Source: Ananas comosus
Taxonomy: Eukaryota; Streptophyta; Magnoliopsida; Poales; Bromeliaceae
Length of the DNA stretch: 64,000 bases
Direction: 5' to 3'
NCBI RefSeq assembly: GCF_001540865.1
Contig: NC_033621.1
Location: 23,543,826-23,607,825, forward strand
Made by a program: the position numbers and the translations under genes. Positions 37,643 through 47,510 of the stretch are shown here, piece by piece. The notes under the pieces were generated by a model, which was not told the origin of the DNA, made no database searches, and saw only the letters and a list, made by a program, of their open reading frames with translations. How positions within the stretch are numbered: position 1 is the first letter of the stretch; every line of letters begins with the position of its first letter.

Positions 37643-39302
37643 ATGGAGGAGAAGCATGCCACAAAGAAGAGCAGGACAGATCACGGCTCCTGCGTCACTG
37701 CCGCGGCCGCAAGCGGTCTCACCGGCAGGCGCAAAGGCCACGTGGACGTGATCAGCGGCCTCCCTGATTGCCTCCTCGGCATAATCCTCTCCTTGCTGCC
37801 CACGAAAGAAGCGGCCCGAACCAGCCTCCTGTCCTCGCGGTGGCGCCGCGTCTGGAACACGTCCCCTCTTTACCTCTCTGACGACTGCATCTGGAGCAAA
37901 AAGATCTTTGCTCGCCGGATATTCGGCAGGGTCACGCCGTGGAGCCGCGACAAGCGCTGGCGCTTCCACACCATCAGCCACATCCTTGGCTCTCATCGCG
38001 GCAGCGTGCAACGCTTCAGCCTCATCCACACGCGCTTCCTAGACCACGACCTGTCCGTCGCCGAAGGCTGGTTCTGCATCCTGGCGCAAAAGCACGTTCA
38101 AGAAATCGAGCTGCGGTTCCCCAATGACTATTCTCCCGCGCAACGTTGGATTCCGGCTTTCCTCTTCGCCTGCGAATCTCTGAAGAAATTGTCTCTGCAT
38201 AATTGCCTGTTCCCCGCTGAGGCTTCCTTGAATCTTATTAACCTGCTCGAACTAGATCTTCATGAAACGGAAGTAAAGGACAAGGGCTTGCGCAAGATAC
38301 TATCCTGCTGCACTGCACTTCAACTTTTGTCCATAGAAGACAGAAGCCTTCATCGGATCCACCTCCGCTCGCGGAGCCTTCGAGTGCTGAGGGTCATAGA
38401 CTGCTTTGACTTGAAAGAGCTGTTCATTGAGGATGCTCCCAATCTCCAGCGATTGCTCGGGAGTAGTTTGGCACGGAAGGAGTGTGTGAAGATTGTTAGC
38501 GCGCCGAAGCTCGAGATGTTGGGCATTTTGACCATGAAGATACGGAGGATAGAGGTGGGCACGTCCGTTTTCGAGGTTCTTCTTATATCTTGTTCCTTCA
38601 TCTCTGCCGTCGGCGTTCATAAAATCTTAAATGTGCGGTTTCATAAACGCCATTTCTTCACCTCTGCAGACGTCGAAAGAGAGAACGGATGTCAGCTTGA
38701 GTACTCTGGAGCATAGCGTTAAGATCCTATCTGTTGTCGTGAACTTGGGTGCTCATGAAGAAGTGAAGATGCTCGCCTATTTACTCCGATGCTTTCCTTG
38801 TCTGGAAAAGCTGCATATTCAGGTACTCCTTGGCATTAGCAATTTGAGCTATGTTTACAAACTCCATGTTTGATTGAATGTTGGGACTAAATATTCAAGT
38901 TTTTTTATTTTTGTTTTTGGGTCGTAGTGTTCTCACAACATTGACGGGAATTCAGCAAATAATGGAGTTTTGGATTATTGGGAGCAGATAGATTCTATTG
39001 ATTGTGTCGATCATCATCTGAAGATCGTAAAGATAACAATGTATGATGGGCTGGTCGGCGAACTAAACCTTGCCAAGTATCTTATCGCGAAAGCAAGAGT
39101 TCTTACAACGTTGAGGATTGAATGCGAAAGCAAGTTCGGTAAAAGATGGACTAGTAAACAGCGAAGTCTGTTACGCTTTCAAGATAGAGCCTCTTTAGAT
39201 GCTCAGATAACTTTTGTGAAGTACAAAACCCTCTTCTGGAGAGACAGCCTACCTAAATTTGACTTGTCTTCTGCTGATCCTTTCGACATTGGGACATGCT
39301 GA
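37643..39302 (+). CDS. F-box/FBD/LRR protein
   Basis: F-box proteins are substrate adaptors of SCF ubiquitin ligases; the target here is unknown. Exons 37643-38575, 38670-38822 and 38928-39302 join to 486 residues. The F-box is at about 36-80 (ISGLPDCLLGIILSLLPTKE, SRWRRVWNTSPLYL). Degenerate leucine-rich repeats follow (CESLKKLSLHNCLF, LLELDLHETEV, LRVLRVIDCFDLKELFIEDA). The C-terminal exons carry an FBD-like region (VKMLAYLLRCFPCLEKLHIQ, LKIVKITMYDGLVGELNLAK). Both introns are supported by frame and by matching positions in the damaged paralogue at 41049. An unspliced read ends soon after 38575. This is the only apparently intact F-box gene here. Exon 1 is GC-rich, later exons much less so. 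Confidence 0.88.
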
Positions 39303-40378
39303 TTTTTCATTTTTTCCCCCTTTTCTCAGCCCTGATTTTGGCTCATGTTTTGAGCTGGAAAGACTTGCAGGTTTCTTTGAGGCGTCATTTATCTTTGTTC
39401 TTCGATAGTAACCATAGTTGGTTTAATTCTTGATAATTTTTTTTTCTGTTAAGTTCCGCAATTGATGCCTCATTGGTTTATCTGATTTGTAATATTGGGA
39501 AACAGTCTAACTAGTTATCTTAAATGTATCAGTCATATGTTGGATTATAGTTTCTTTGCAATAAATATCATTCTAAACTTGATTTTATTGTGTAGATTAT
39601 TATGCAGCTGTCAGTATTCTCTGAATGAAATATCCTTTTGTCGATGCAAAGCTTCGTAAAGAAATATACAATTAATTGTATTCTAATTTTTTCATCGTAA
39701 GATAATCGAATATAAGTCTTGACATCTTGTTTTCTGCTGTTTGCGCATTAAGCTTCATGTCAGTCTGTTAGGAATTATACTTGCTACTTTGTAAACTATT
39801 ATATCTTTTGCCATATATTCATTCCTACATGTCAGTTCAGGCCTATACAGTTTCTGTAGTCAAAATGTCAAATAAAGCTTTTAATTGCCCTCTTGAGTAG
39901 AGATACTGAGAAGTACTAACAGTTTGTTTTGACAAAGTCTCTTTCATGGCAAATCCAAAAGCAAAAACTCTAATTTACTGTGAATTCAGAAACAAAGGAA
40001 ATCTAATTGAAGCTTCTGTTTTGGGGATCTACAGTTTTCACATTGACAGCAGTTGGCAAGTATACTAATTCTTATATCCCAAATACTTGTCACTGCACTA
40101 TCAGATGAGAGATTTTCGGAGAATGTGGTGTTGAACTTCATACAAGTAAACCATTTTTATCTAATTTCATGCTAGCTTCCAGAACTTCAATCTAAAAAAA
40201 TCTGCTTATTTCTTCCAAAAATATTTCACATTGAACTAGAAAAATGTTATGCGGAAAAATTGCAACCTCTTGAGTCAAGTTATTTATAATTTGGATCGAT
40301 TTGATTTTCTAATAGAAACAAAAAAAAATAATAATCAGAGCTTAAGCAATACTATCTCCGATTTCCATATAAAATTAA
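39303..40378. other. 3' flank of F-box gene, part of a duplicated block
   Basis: No gene is seen. Segments here recur downstream of the paralogue, for example GAACTAGAAAAATGTTATGC plus GGAAAAATTGCAACC at about 40235-40269 against about 44469-44500. The tandem duplication therefore included at least 0.9 kb of 3' flank. Confidence 0.7.
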
Positions 40379-40675
40379 GGCTAAATTGCACTTTTGGCCC
40401 TCAAACTATGGGGCGGAAGACACTTTAGTTTTCAAACTTTAAGTTGTTTTAATTTCTAGCTCATAATTTTTAAATTATTGCAATATGGTCTTACAGCTTT
40501 AAATTAACTATATATTAATATGTTGCCAATATTGCAATTATATAATATCTTAATTATTGTCATGTTATTAATCACAATATTATTATATTACTCTCACATC
40601 AGCAACACATCACCATACGGTCAAATTAAACTATTAAACGTCTTATAGTTTGAAAGCCAAAAGTGTAATTTAGCA
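40379..40675. mobile_element. MITE, probably Mutator-like
   Basis: The ends GGCTAAATTGCACTTTTGGC and its near complement (GCCAAAAGTGTAATTTAGCA) form about 30-bp inverted repeats, extended by CTCAAACTAT/ATAGTTTGA. Flanks TAAAATTAA (40370-40378) and TAGGATTAA (40676-40684) resemble a 9-bp target duplication with two mismatches. It has no coding capacity and lies between the two F-box copies. Confidence 0.7.
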
Positions 40676-41048
40676 TAGGATTAATCAATATATTTATTAT
40701 AAAATGAATTATAATTTCCTATGCAAATCTAATTAAGATACTGCTTATATCTAGTCTTGTTGTTGTGCAAAGCAATCCTATCGATCCTGCGCAGATAATA
40801 CCAGTACCCTAGCCTAGGTTTTTTTACGAATCTTGATGGAAACGATTTATTCGTTCTTTTCTTTTACTTGTGGTTTTAATCAAATCCAAAACAAATAGAT
40901 AGATCGAACTATTTTATATTGTAGTCTCTCAATAGATTGACATTGTGAGATGTTAATTCTTTTTTTTCTCTGTTTTTTTAATTTTATAAAAAATTTTATG
41001 ATATTTTCAAAACTATTATGATGTTTGGTGCAGGTGGCATCACGCTGC

Positions 41049-43523
41049 ATGGCGGAGGAGGAGGAGGAGATCGTGACGAAGAAGAGAAGGACGGATGCGG
41101 GGCCCATCGTCGCGGCAGACTGCATCGGCGAACTCCCTGACTGCCTCCTTTCCGTCATTATCGGTTACCTGCCGGCCAAAGAAGCCGCGAGAACCAGCCT
41201 CCTCTCCTCGCGCTGGCGTCATCTCTGGAGCACGTCCCCTCTCCACCTCGACGACTCCTCCATCTGGAACGCCAAGATCTTCCCGCGCCGCAGATTCGGC
41301 AGGGCCGGTCGATCGCTGGTCCTGCGACGAGAACTGGCGCGTCCAGACCATCACCAGCATCCTCGCCTCCCACCGCGGCTGCGTCCACCACTTCCGCATC
41401 GCCCACACCCGCTTCCGAGGCCGCAAGTCGCTCGTCGACGGCTGGCTCCGCATCCTCGCCCGAAAGAGCGTCCAGGAGATCGTGCTGCACTTCCCCGACC
41501 CGTCTCCTTTCAACGAGCGCGAGATTCCCGCCTCCCTCCTCGCCTGCGAATCTCTCACGACCCTCCACTTGATGAACTGCCTGTTTCCTTACACCACCAG
41601 GGCTTCCCTGAATCTCACCAACCTTCGCGATCTGATCCTCGATGACGTGGAAGCAACGGAGGATGCTGTTGGCTTAAATGGGCCAGCATCCTGCCCTGTG
41701 GCGGGAGGCCATGTGGGCCGAGTCATGTTCGAAATGGCGTGAGGCTGGGTTGGGCCGAGTCATGTTCGAAGTGGCGTGAGGTCAGGTGGGCCGAGTCACA
41801 ATCGAGACCCGTGGGCGCTGTTTCTGTACGCTTTAAGTGAATTGGTTGCGTATTTCTAACAGCTCGAGCTTTTGGGATTAATGGTTAGCGCCAACGATCC
41901 GACAAGTGGTATCAGAGCCAGAGGTCACGGGTTCGATTCCTGCGTGCTGCAAATGTGTGCAGGTGCTGGAGGAGGGATTGTTGGCTTAAATGGGCCAGCA
42001 TCCTGCCCTGTGGCGGGAGGCCATGTGGGCCGAGTCATGTTCGAAATGGCGTGAGGCTGGGTTGGGCCGAGTCATGTTCGAAGTGGCGAGTCATGTTCGA
42101 AGTGGCGTGAGGCCAGGTGGGCCGAGTCACAATCGAGACCCGTGGGTGCTGTTTCTGTACGCTTTAAGTGAATTGGTTGCGTATTTCTAACAGCTCGAGC
42201 TTTTGGGATTAATGGTTAGCGCCAACGATCCGACAAGTGGTATCAGAGCCAGAGGTCACGGGTTCGATTCTTGCATGCTGCAAATGTGTGCAGGTGCTGG
42301 AGGGGGGATTGTTGGCTTAAATGGGTCAGCATCCTGCCCTGTGGCGGGAGGTCATGTGGGCCAAGTCATGTTCGAATTGGCGTGAGGCTGGGTTGGGCCG
42401 AGTCATGTTCGAAGTGGCGTGAGGCCAGGTGGGCCGAGTCACAATCGAGACCCGTGGGTGCTGTTTCTGTACGCTTTAAGTGAATTGGTTGCGTATTTCT
42501 AACAGCTCGAGCTTTTGGGATTAATGGTTAGCGCCAACGATCCGACAGATGCCTTGCACAGCGTGCTGTCCTGCTGCACCGCGCTGCAAAGTTTGGCCGT
42601 GTTGCACGTACGCAGCCTTCGCCGGATCCACGTCCGCTCTCGGAGCCTTCGCACGCTGAGGGTCGGATCCAGCCGTGACTTGTGAGAGCTGTTCATTGAC
42701 GACGCGCCGAATCTGGAACGATTGCTCGGGTATCTTTTCGCATATGGCGGGTGGCTGAAAGTCGCTAGCACGCCAAAGCTTGAGATTTTGGACTATTTGA
42801 CCACGCAGATAGATAGGCTCGATCTCGGCAATAATGTATTCAAGGTAGGCCTGGAATTCCCTTGTCCCTTCTTTTCCCTGTTGTCGATTTCCGTAGAGTT
42901 ACTGTTTCTAGAACTGAAACCATTTCTATTGATCTCCGCGTTATCAGATATCGCTTGACAGAACAGAAGTTAGCTTGAGTACACTGGTGCATAGTCTCAA
43001 GACCTTCGCTATTGAAGTGAACTTCCATTGTTGCGAACAAACAAAGATGCTCGCCGGCTTGTTGAGATGCCTCCCTCGCCTAGAAACACTGCAAATTGTG
43101 GTATTCGCTTGCATTAGCATTTCCATGTAGCTTCGTAATCTCCATAACTTAATTGGATCTTAAGATCTACTTGTATTCATCCTTCTTTGTTTTTTTGGGT
43201 CGCAGTGTGGGTTCGCGAATTCAGCAAATCATGAAGTTTCAGATTACTGGGAGTCGCTGGATCCCATCGATTGTGTCGATCTTCAACTGAAGACTGTAAC
43301 TTTTGAAATGTACGGAGGGCTGGTAGGCGAGCTAAACTTTGCAAGGTTTCTTGTTACCAAAGCAAGAGTTCTTAAAGTGATGAAGTTCGAAAGCCGAACC
43401 GGTTGCAGCAAAAGATGGGTTAGGAAGCAGGAAAAATTTTTAAGACTTCAAGGTAGAGCTTCTTTAGATGCTCAGATAACTTTCACCAAAAGTAACTTCA
43501 GGCCCCATTTTTACTGCTGGTGA
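41049..43523 (+). pseudogene. F-box/FBD pseudogene, paralogue of 37643, with TRIM insertion
   Basis: The three-exon layout matches the intact paralogue (exon ends near 42844, 42948-43100, 43206-43523, with exon 2 again 153 nt). It opens with an F-box: [34 protein letters not shown]. Three lesions are visible. First, a frameshift near 41301-41310: after RRRFGRAG the homologous text continues in another frame as [20 protein letters not shown]. Second, an 881-bp TRIM at 41667-42547 with 5-bp target duplication. Third, an in-frame TGA at 42683-42685 where the paralogue has AAA (DLKELFIE). The FBD part after that is still open and similar (LKTVTFEMYGGLVGELNFAR). It is non-functional as a full protein. 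Confidence 0.9.
41667..42547 (+). mobile_element. TRIM retrotransposon, three LTRs and two internal regions
   Basis: The GATGC target duplication lies at 41662-41666 and 42548-42552. LTRs are 41667-41904 (238 bp), 41979-42235 (257 bp) and 42310-42547 (238 bp). Each begins TGTTGGCTTAAATGGG and ends AACGATCCGACA. LTR2 has an extra 19-bp direct duplication (GAGTCATGTTCGAAGTGGC). Two 74-bp internal regions (41905-41978, 42236-42309) each carry TGGTATCAGAGCC, the site complementary to the initiator tRNA-Met 3' end, two bases after the LTR, and a purine tract (GGAGGAGGGAT or GGAGGGGGGAT) just before the next LTR. No protein is encoded. The structure fits a terminal-repeat retrotransposon in miniature mobilised in trans. 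The triple-LTR form probably arose by recombination between LTRs. Confidence 0.93.
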
Positions 43524-43633
43524 TGATGATGTTTTTGTTCAGGCTCATATTCTGAGTTACATAGCTTGCGAATTATTGTGCGGCATTATTTGTGCTTTAC
43601 ACTTCGATGGCAACCGTAAGTTGTTTAATTCTT

Positions 43634-43700
43634 GTTTTTTTTTTTTTTTTTTTTTTTTTGAGAGAGATAGGTAGCACGCTACCACCTTCGTTTATTTCAT
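43634..43700 (-). mobile_element. SINE tail fragment ending at an N
   Basis: A long T-run, then GAGAGAGATAGGTAGCACGC and TACCACCTTCGTTTATTTCAT, is the SINE 3' tail in minus orientation. It stops at the unknown base 43701. After the N the sequence continues with the flank shared with the region after 39302 (GTTTATCTCATCTGTAA). The SINE body is therefore missing from the assembly. Confidence 0.8.
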
Positions 43701-43701
43701 N
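43701..43701. other. Unknown base: assembly join inside a SINE
   Basis: A single N replaces the body of a SINE whose tail lies just before it. Confidence 0.9.
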
Positions 43702-44762
43702 GTTTATCTCATCTGTAACTTAGAGGAACAATCTAATTATGCATCTTCTATTTATCAGTCATATCTTGGATCATATCATCTTTATTGTAAATATCACATA
43801 TACTAAGTTTGTTTTGGCTATGTTGCTTATTCATCTGCCATTATTCCTTGAATGATTTTCCTCTTTTTTTTTTTTGATGCAAAGCTTCCGACAAAAATAG
43901 ATGATTAATTATATTCTAACCTTTTCATTGTATGATCATAAAATCCAAGTCTTACATCTTGTTTTTCTGTTGTTTATGAGCTAAGCTTCATGCCAATCTG
44001 TTGTCATTGAGTTCATTTTACTTTACAAACTATAATTTTTCCTCACTATTCCTACAAATCAGCGCAGGCCCATATGTTCAATTAGAGATTTGAATTGCTG
44101 TCTGTTTTGAGCAGAGATATTGAAATGAACTGGCAGCTTTTGTCAGTCAAAATCTCTTGTAAAATGAAACAAGTAAAATAGAAAAAGAAAAAAGGTCTGA
44201 TTGAATCTTATGCTTTTCGGATCTAGAACTTCTGCATTGACAGACTGACCAGTCCACTATTATTAAAAATTTGTTGAGCCTAACTACATATTCCAAAATA
44301 CTTGAACTAATCTTGAATACTTGTCACTATGCTATCTTATATGAGACTATTGGAAATGTGTCGTTGAACTTCATAAAAAGTTACTTATTTTATCTCATGT
44401 ATTGCTAGCTTCCATAGCTTAAATCTACATAAATCTAGTTATGCCTCTCAGAGATATTTCACATTGAACTAGAAAATGTTATGCGGAAAAATTGCAACCA
44501 ATTGAACTAAATAATTATCCAATAAAAAGTGTAAAATTACCTGTGAATTTTTATTTAAAAACAGTGACAAAAACCAAAATGTTAAATAGTTTTATACACA
44601 GCAAGAATAATGGACAAACACACAAATAAACTAGTGTATGCCTCGTACCATGATATTCATTGGAGGTTGAAGAGATATTTCGTCCATAAAGAAGGTTGCT
44701 GTCGGATTATATATACAACAGCTGGATACAAAATTCTCGAATGTAGAGCATGAGCAAGACAT

Positions 44763-47217
44763 TCACAGTGTGGCTCTCAAGAACTGGACGACGAAATAGA
44801 TAACAGCCAGGAAAAGAGCAATCTGGTAAGCATCTCTTTGTAGGCCGTCATCTCTTTGAAAGAACTGAATCAAGCAAAACAGGAAGGAATCATGTCATTG
44901 TCTAAAACAATGTGATAAAACCTAGATACTATATAACAATGGTCAGTGTGGTACATACATGAACAAAGAGAAGAAAGAGATAAATATATGGAATTTTTTT
45001 ATATATAGTTGCAAGATTTTAGAACTAAGCATTCATGACCATCCTGCGCAGCATTAACCAACCATTTTAAACAATAATAGTTATTTGTATGGTAAGTTTA
45101 AAAACAATTCACTTTTGAGATGTAAACGGAAAGACTTGCAGAAATCATCTTTGTTGCACATTTAATAACGATAATAATTAATGCAGAAAACATAAAAGGA
45201 GCATGTCATTTACAAACTATATAAATTCCTGCATTACTTGTGAGTAGCAGGAGAGTGTTTGGTTACCAGCAAAAACTGTGTTTCCATCTACTGAAGAAAC
45301 ATGATGGATCTTTCCATAGATTAATATTTTCACAGAAGCTCATGATATGAAGGAAACGGCAGAAACATAAATTAACAGCTAGATTACTAATGTACACATT
45401 GCCACACAAGAAAATATACAAAACAACACTTTCCTACCTTTGTAGGATCTCCAGATGGGTCTGGATATATATCCAAATTTTCTTTTCTTGTCGAGAAATT
45501 GGTAGCCGTGCTTTTAACAGCATCAATTGTATCTTTGCCAGCCTCGATAGTAGAGAAAAGCCGCCTAGAAAACCAAAAGTAGGCCTGAACAATGATAGAT
45601 GATGCAGACAAGTCCCATGATTCCACATGTTCAACTACTTGGCCACTTATCTGGTTCAAGATGAATTTGGAGTCCACCAGAAGTGTCAAGTCTCCTCCAA
45701 TGCTTGCAACGACAGGATTTTTAGGTTTTCCTCTGAGTGTCCATTTGATGATCAATTCGCTTGTTGACAGCATTCCCATCTCCTGCACTGTCTGACACGT
45801 AGCAACAGAAAATATTGAATCGTGTCAACTAGAAAGGCATCGACAGCGCAAACAGGAGAAGAAAGAAGAGGTATGAACTCCTACCACTGTGGGGTTTTCC
45901 AGTGCATTAGTGACCCATAAAGGTCTCTTGTACTTTTCTCGTCCAGTGAATGTCCTAAGCGGATCCTGCATTAACAAGAATTCAGTTGTCCGGTAAATAG
46001 AGTTATACGTATATGAACACATAAGGCAAATAGACAAAATCCAGTGCATGTTATTGTCGGCATAGACAATGTAAAGTCCTTCAATATAGGATTCTTGTAC
46101 ACTTGAAACTGGTATTCGTGTGTTAACAATTTAATTACAAATTCCTTACATCTGAAAAATGACTCTATACTTCAGTATGTGAGGAAACTCTGAAGCAATT
46201 AGTATGCAGTTAAGACCCATTTGGATCAAATAATACTCGTTTTTCATTGCTTAGGAATGTAGTGAAGTATGGAGGTTGTCAGATATTAACTCTTAACAGA
46301 TGTTTCCTCAACAGATGTAATTGATACACCAAACAGAAAGCAGAATCTGATGACAGAAAAGCAAACTGGTACATTAACCACATAGTGGGCATCCATCACG
46401 AAATACATAGTATAAACGATTAATTTAGAATCGCCAAACAACAGGAATCAAGTATAACAACACCACATATATCTATGCATAGTGAGGTACCTTGTACTTC
46501 ACTGAAATTGAAAAACATCCCAAGGCACGGTTGTCGTCGCGCAGTTCCAATATATCCCTTACAATTTGCCTCGCTGTTGATTCCACGGCAGGGCTACTAA
46601 TGCATTCAAAATCATTGCAAAGCTCCCCAAAATCCAGGGCATCTACTAACTGGTCAGATTCAGACCGATCAACCATCTGATCAGCAGATGTTTCAACTTG
46701 TTTTGAATCATCAACAACTGTATGATGGGGTGTCAATGAAACATCAGCTACTTACGAAGTGTAAAACAATGAAAATAACATGAGATGACAAAAAAAAAGG
46801 TTATGGTCAGATAATGACCTGAAACCTGAAGGCTTAAGCTGATTGGCAAAAGAAATAAAAATAAACTAAACACATTATATACATGTCAAAATTCCTACTT
46901 CTATCCAATGTAGGATTAATATTAGTGCTTTGCGCTACTAGCACGTGTTATGAATTCAAACCCATAGGTAGGCGGAAGCGGCGCATCCTCAAATTAATGG
47001 GTGTATGTTTCGGCGCTACTTTAAAGAGCTTGGGCAAACTTAAAAACTTACCGCGCAAAGGTAAGAGGTGGAGGGAGAAGAGCCGCGGGGTAGAGCTCCC
47101 CGAAGGGCAGGAGAGGCGGGGGTGACGGCGGGGGGAGGAGGGAGAGCGCCGCCGATAGAAGGCAGAGGAGTGGGTGGTGGAGGAGGAGGAGGTGGGGGCG
47201 CAGGTTAGGGCGCTCAT
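44763..47217 (-). CDS. DUF2358 (SnoaL/NTF2-like) protein, probably plastid-targeted
   Basis: Exons, 5' to 3' on the minus strand: 47217-47052, 46717-46491, 45965-45885, 45791-45438, 44864-44763; 309 residues. The Ser/Arg-rich N-terminus (MSALTCAPTSSSSTTHSSAF) resembles a chloroplast transit peptide. The core at about 75-200 (ARQIVRDILELRDDNRALGC, PLRTFTGREKYKRPLWVTNA) is the plant DUF2358 family, predicted NTF2-like fold. No enzymatic role is established that I know of. The C-terminus has one likely membrane segment (IALFLAVIYFVVQFL). The frame is unbroken across all four junctions. The first exon is GC-rich. The start lies 293 bp from a divergent PPR gene, so the two may share a promoter. 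Confidence 0.82.
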
Positions 47218-47510
47218 GGTGATGGCCGCCCATCCTCATCCTGCAGGCGGAAGAGGGAAAGGAATGAAAGGCGGCCGTTTCGACCGTTGCGGATAAGGCG
47301 GCATCCACCAACCGCTCGTTCTTCCGTTTCCCTGCTGGTGGCCCCTCACTCCCTCCCACCCACTACTGGGACCCACCCGCTCGTTCTCCCATTTTTATAA
47401 TTCTATTCTTTATTTTACTGCAACAAACAGCCCAGTAATTACTTTTTCAAACCTGGTAAAATTGCTTATAAAACATTTCACCAAACAACCAACCTGGTTC
47501 CGAAATTTCA
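47218..47510. promoter_or_regulatory. Bidirectional promoter region, DUF2358 gene and PPR gene
   Basis: Only 293 bp separate the start codons of two divergent organelle-type genes. The region is GC-rich next to the minus-strand start and turns AT-rich toward the PPR gene (TTATAAAACATTTCACC ends about 30 bp before its ATG). Confidence 0.6.

Larger units (their letters stand above)
43524..44762. other. 3' flank of F-box pseudogene, no gene seen
   Basis: Contains the second copy of the 3' flank shared with 39303-40378, and a SINE fragment at 43634-43700. The final part, next to 44763, is probably the 3' untranslated region of the DUF2358 gene. Confidence 0.6.

Noticed and set aside
41872..42483. 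Short repeated open frames (MGLMVSANDPTSGIRARGHG)
   Set aside because: They are translations of the TRIM LTR-internal junction, repeated because the element is repeated.
41667..42547. Cassandra-type TRIM with 5S rRNA, or a tandem satellite
   Set aside because: I see no 5S internal promoter text in the LTR. The primer-binding site, purine tract and target duplication show a retroelement rather than a satellite.
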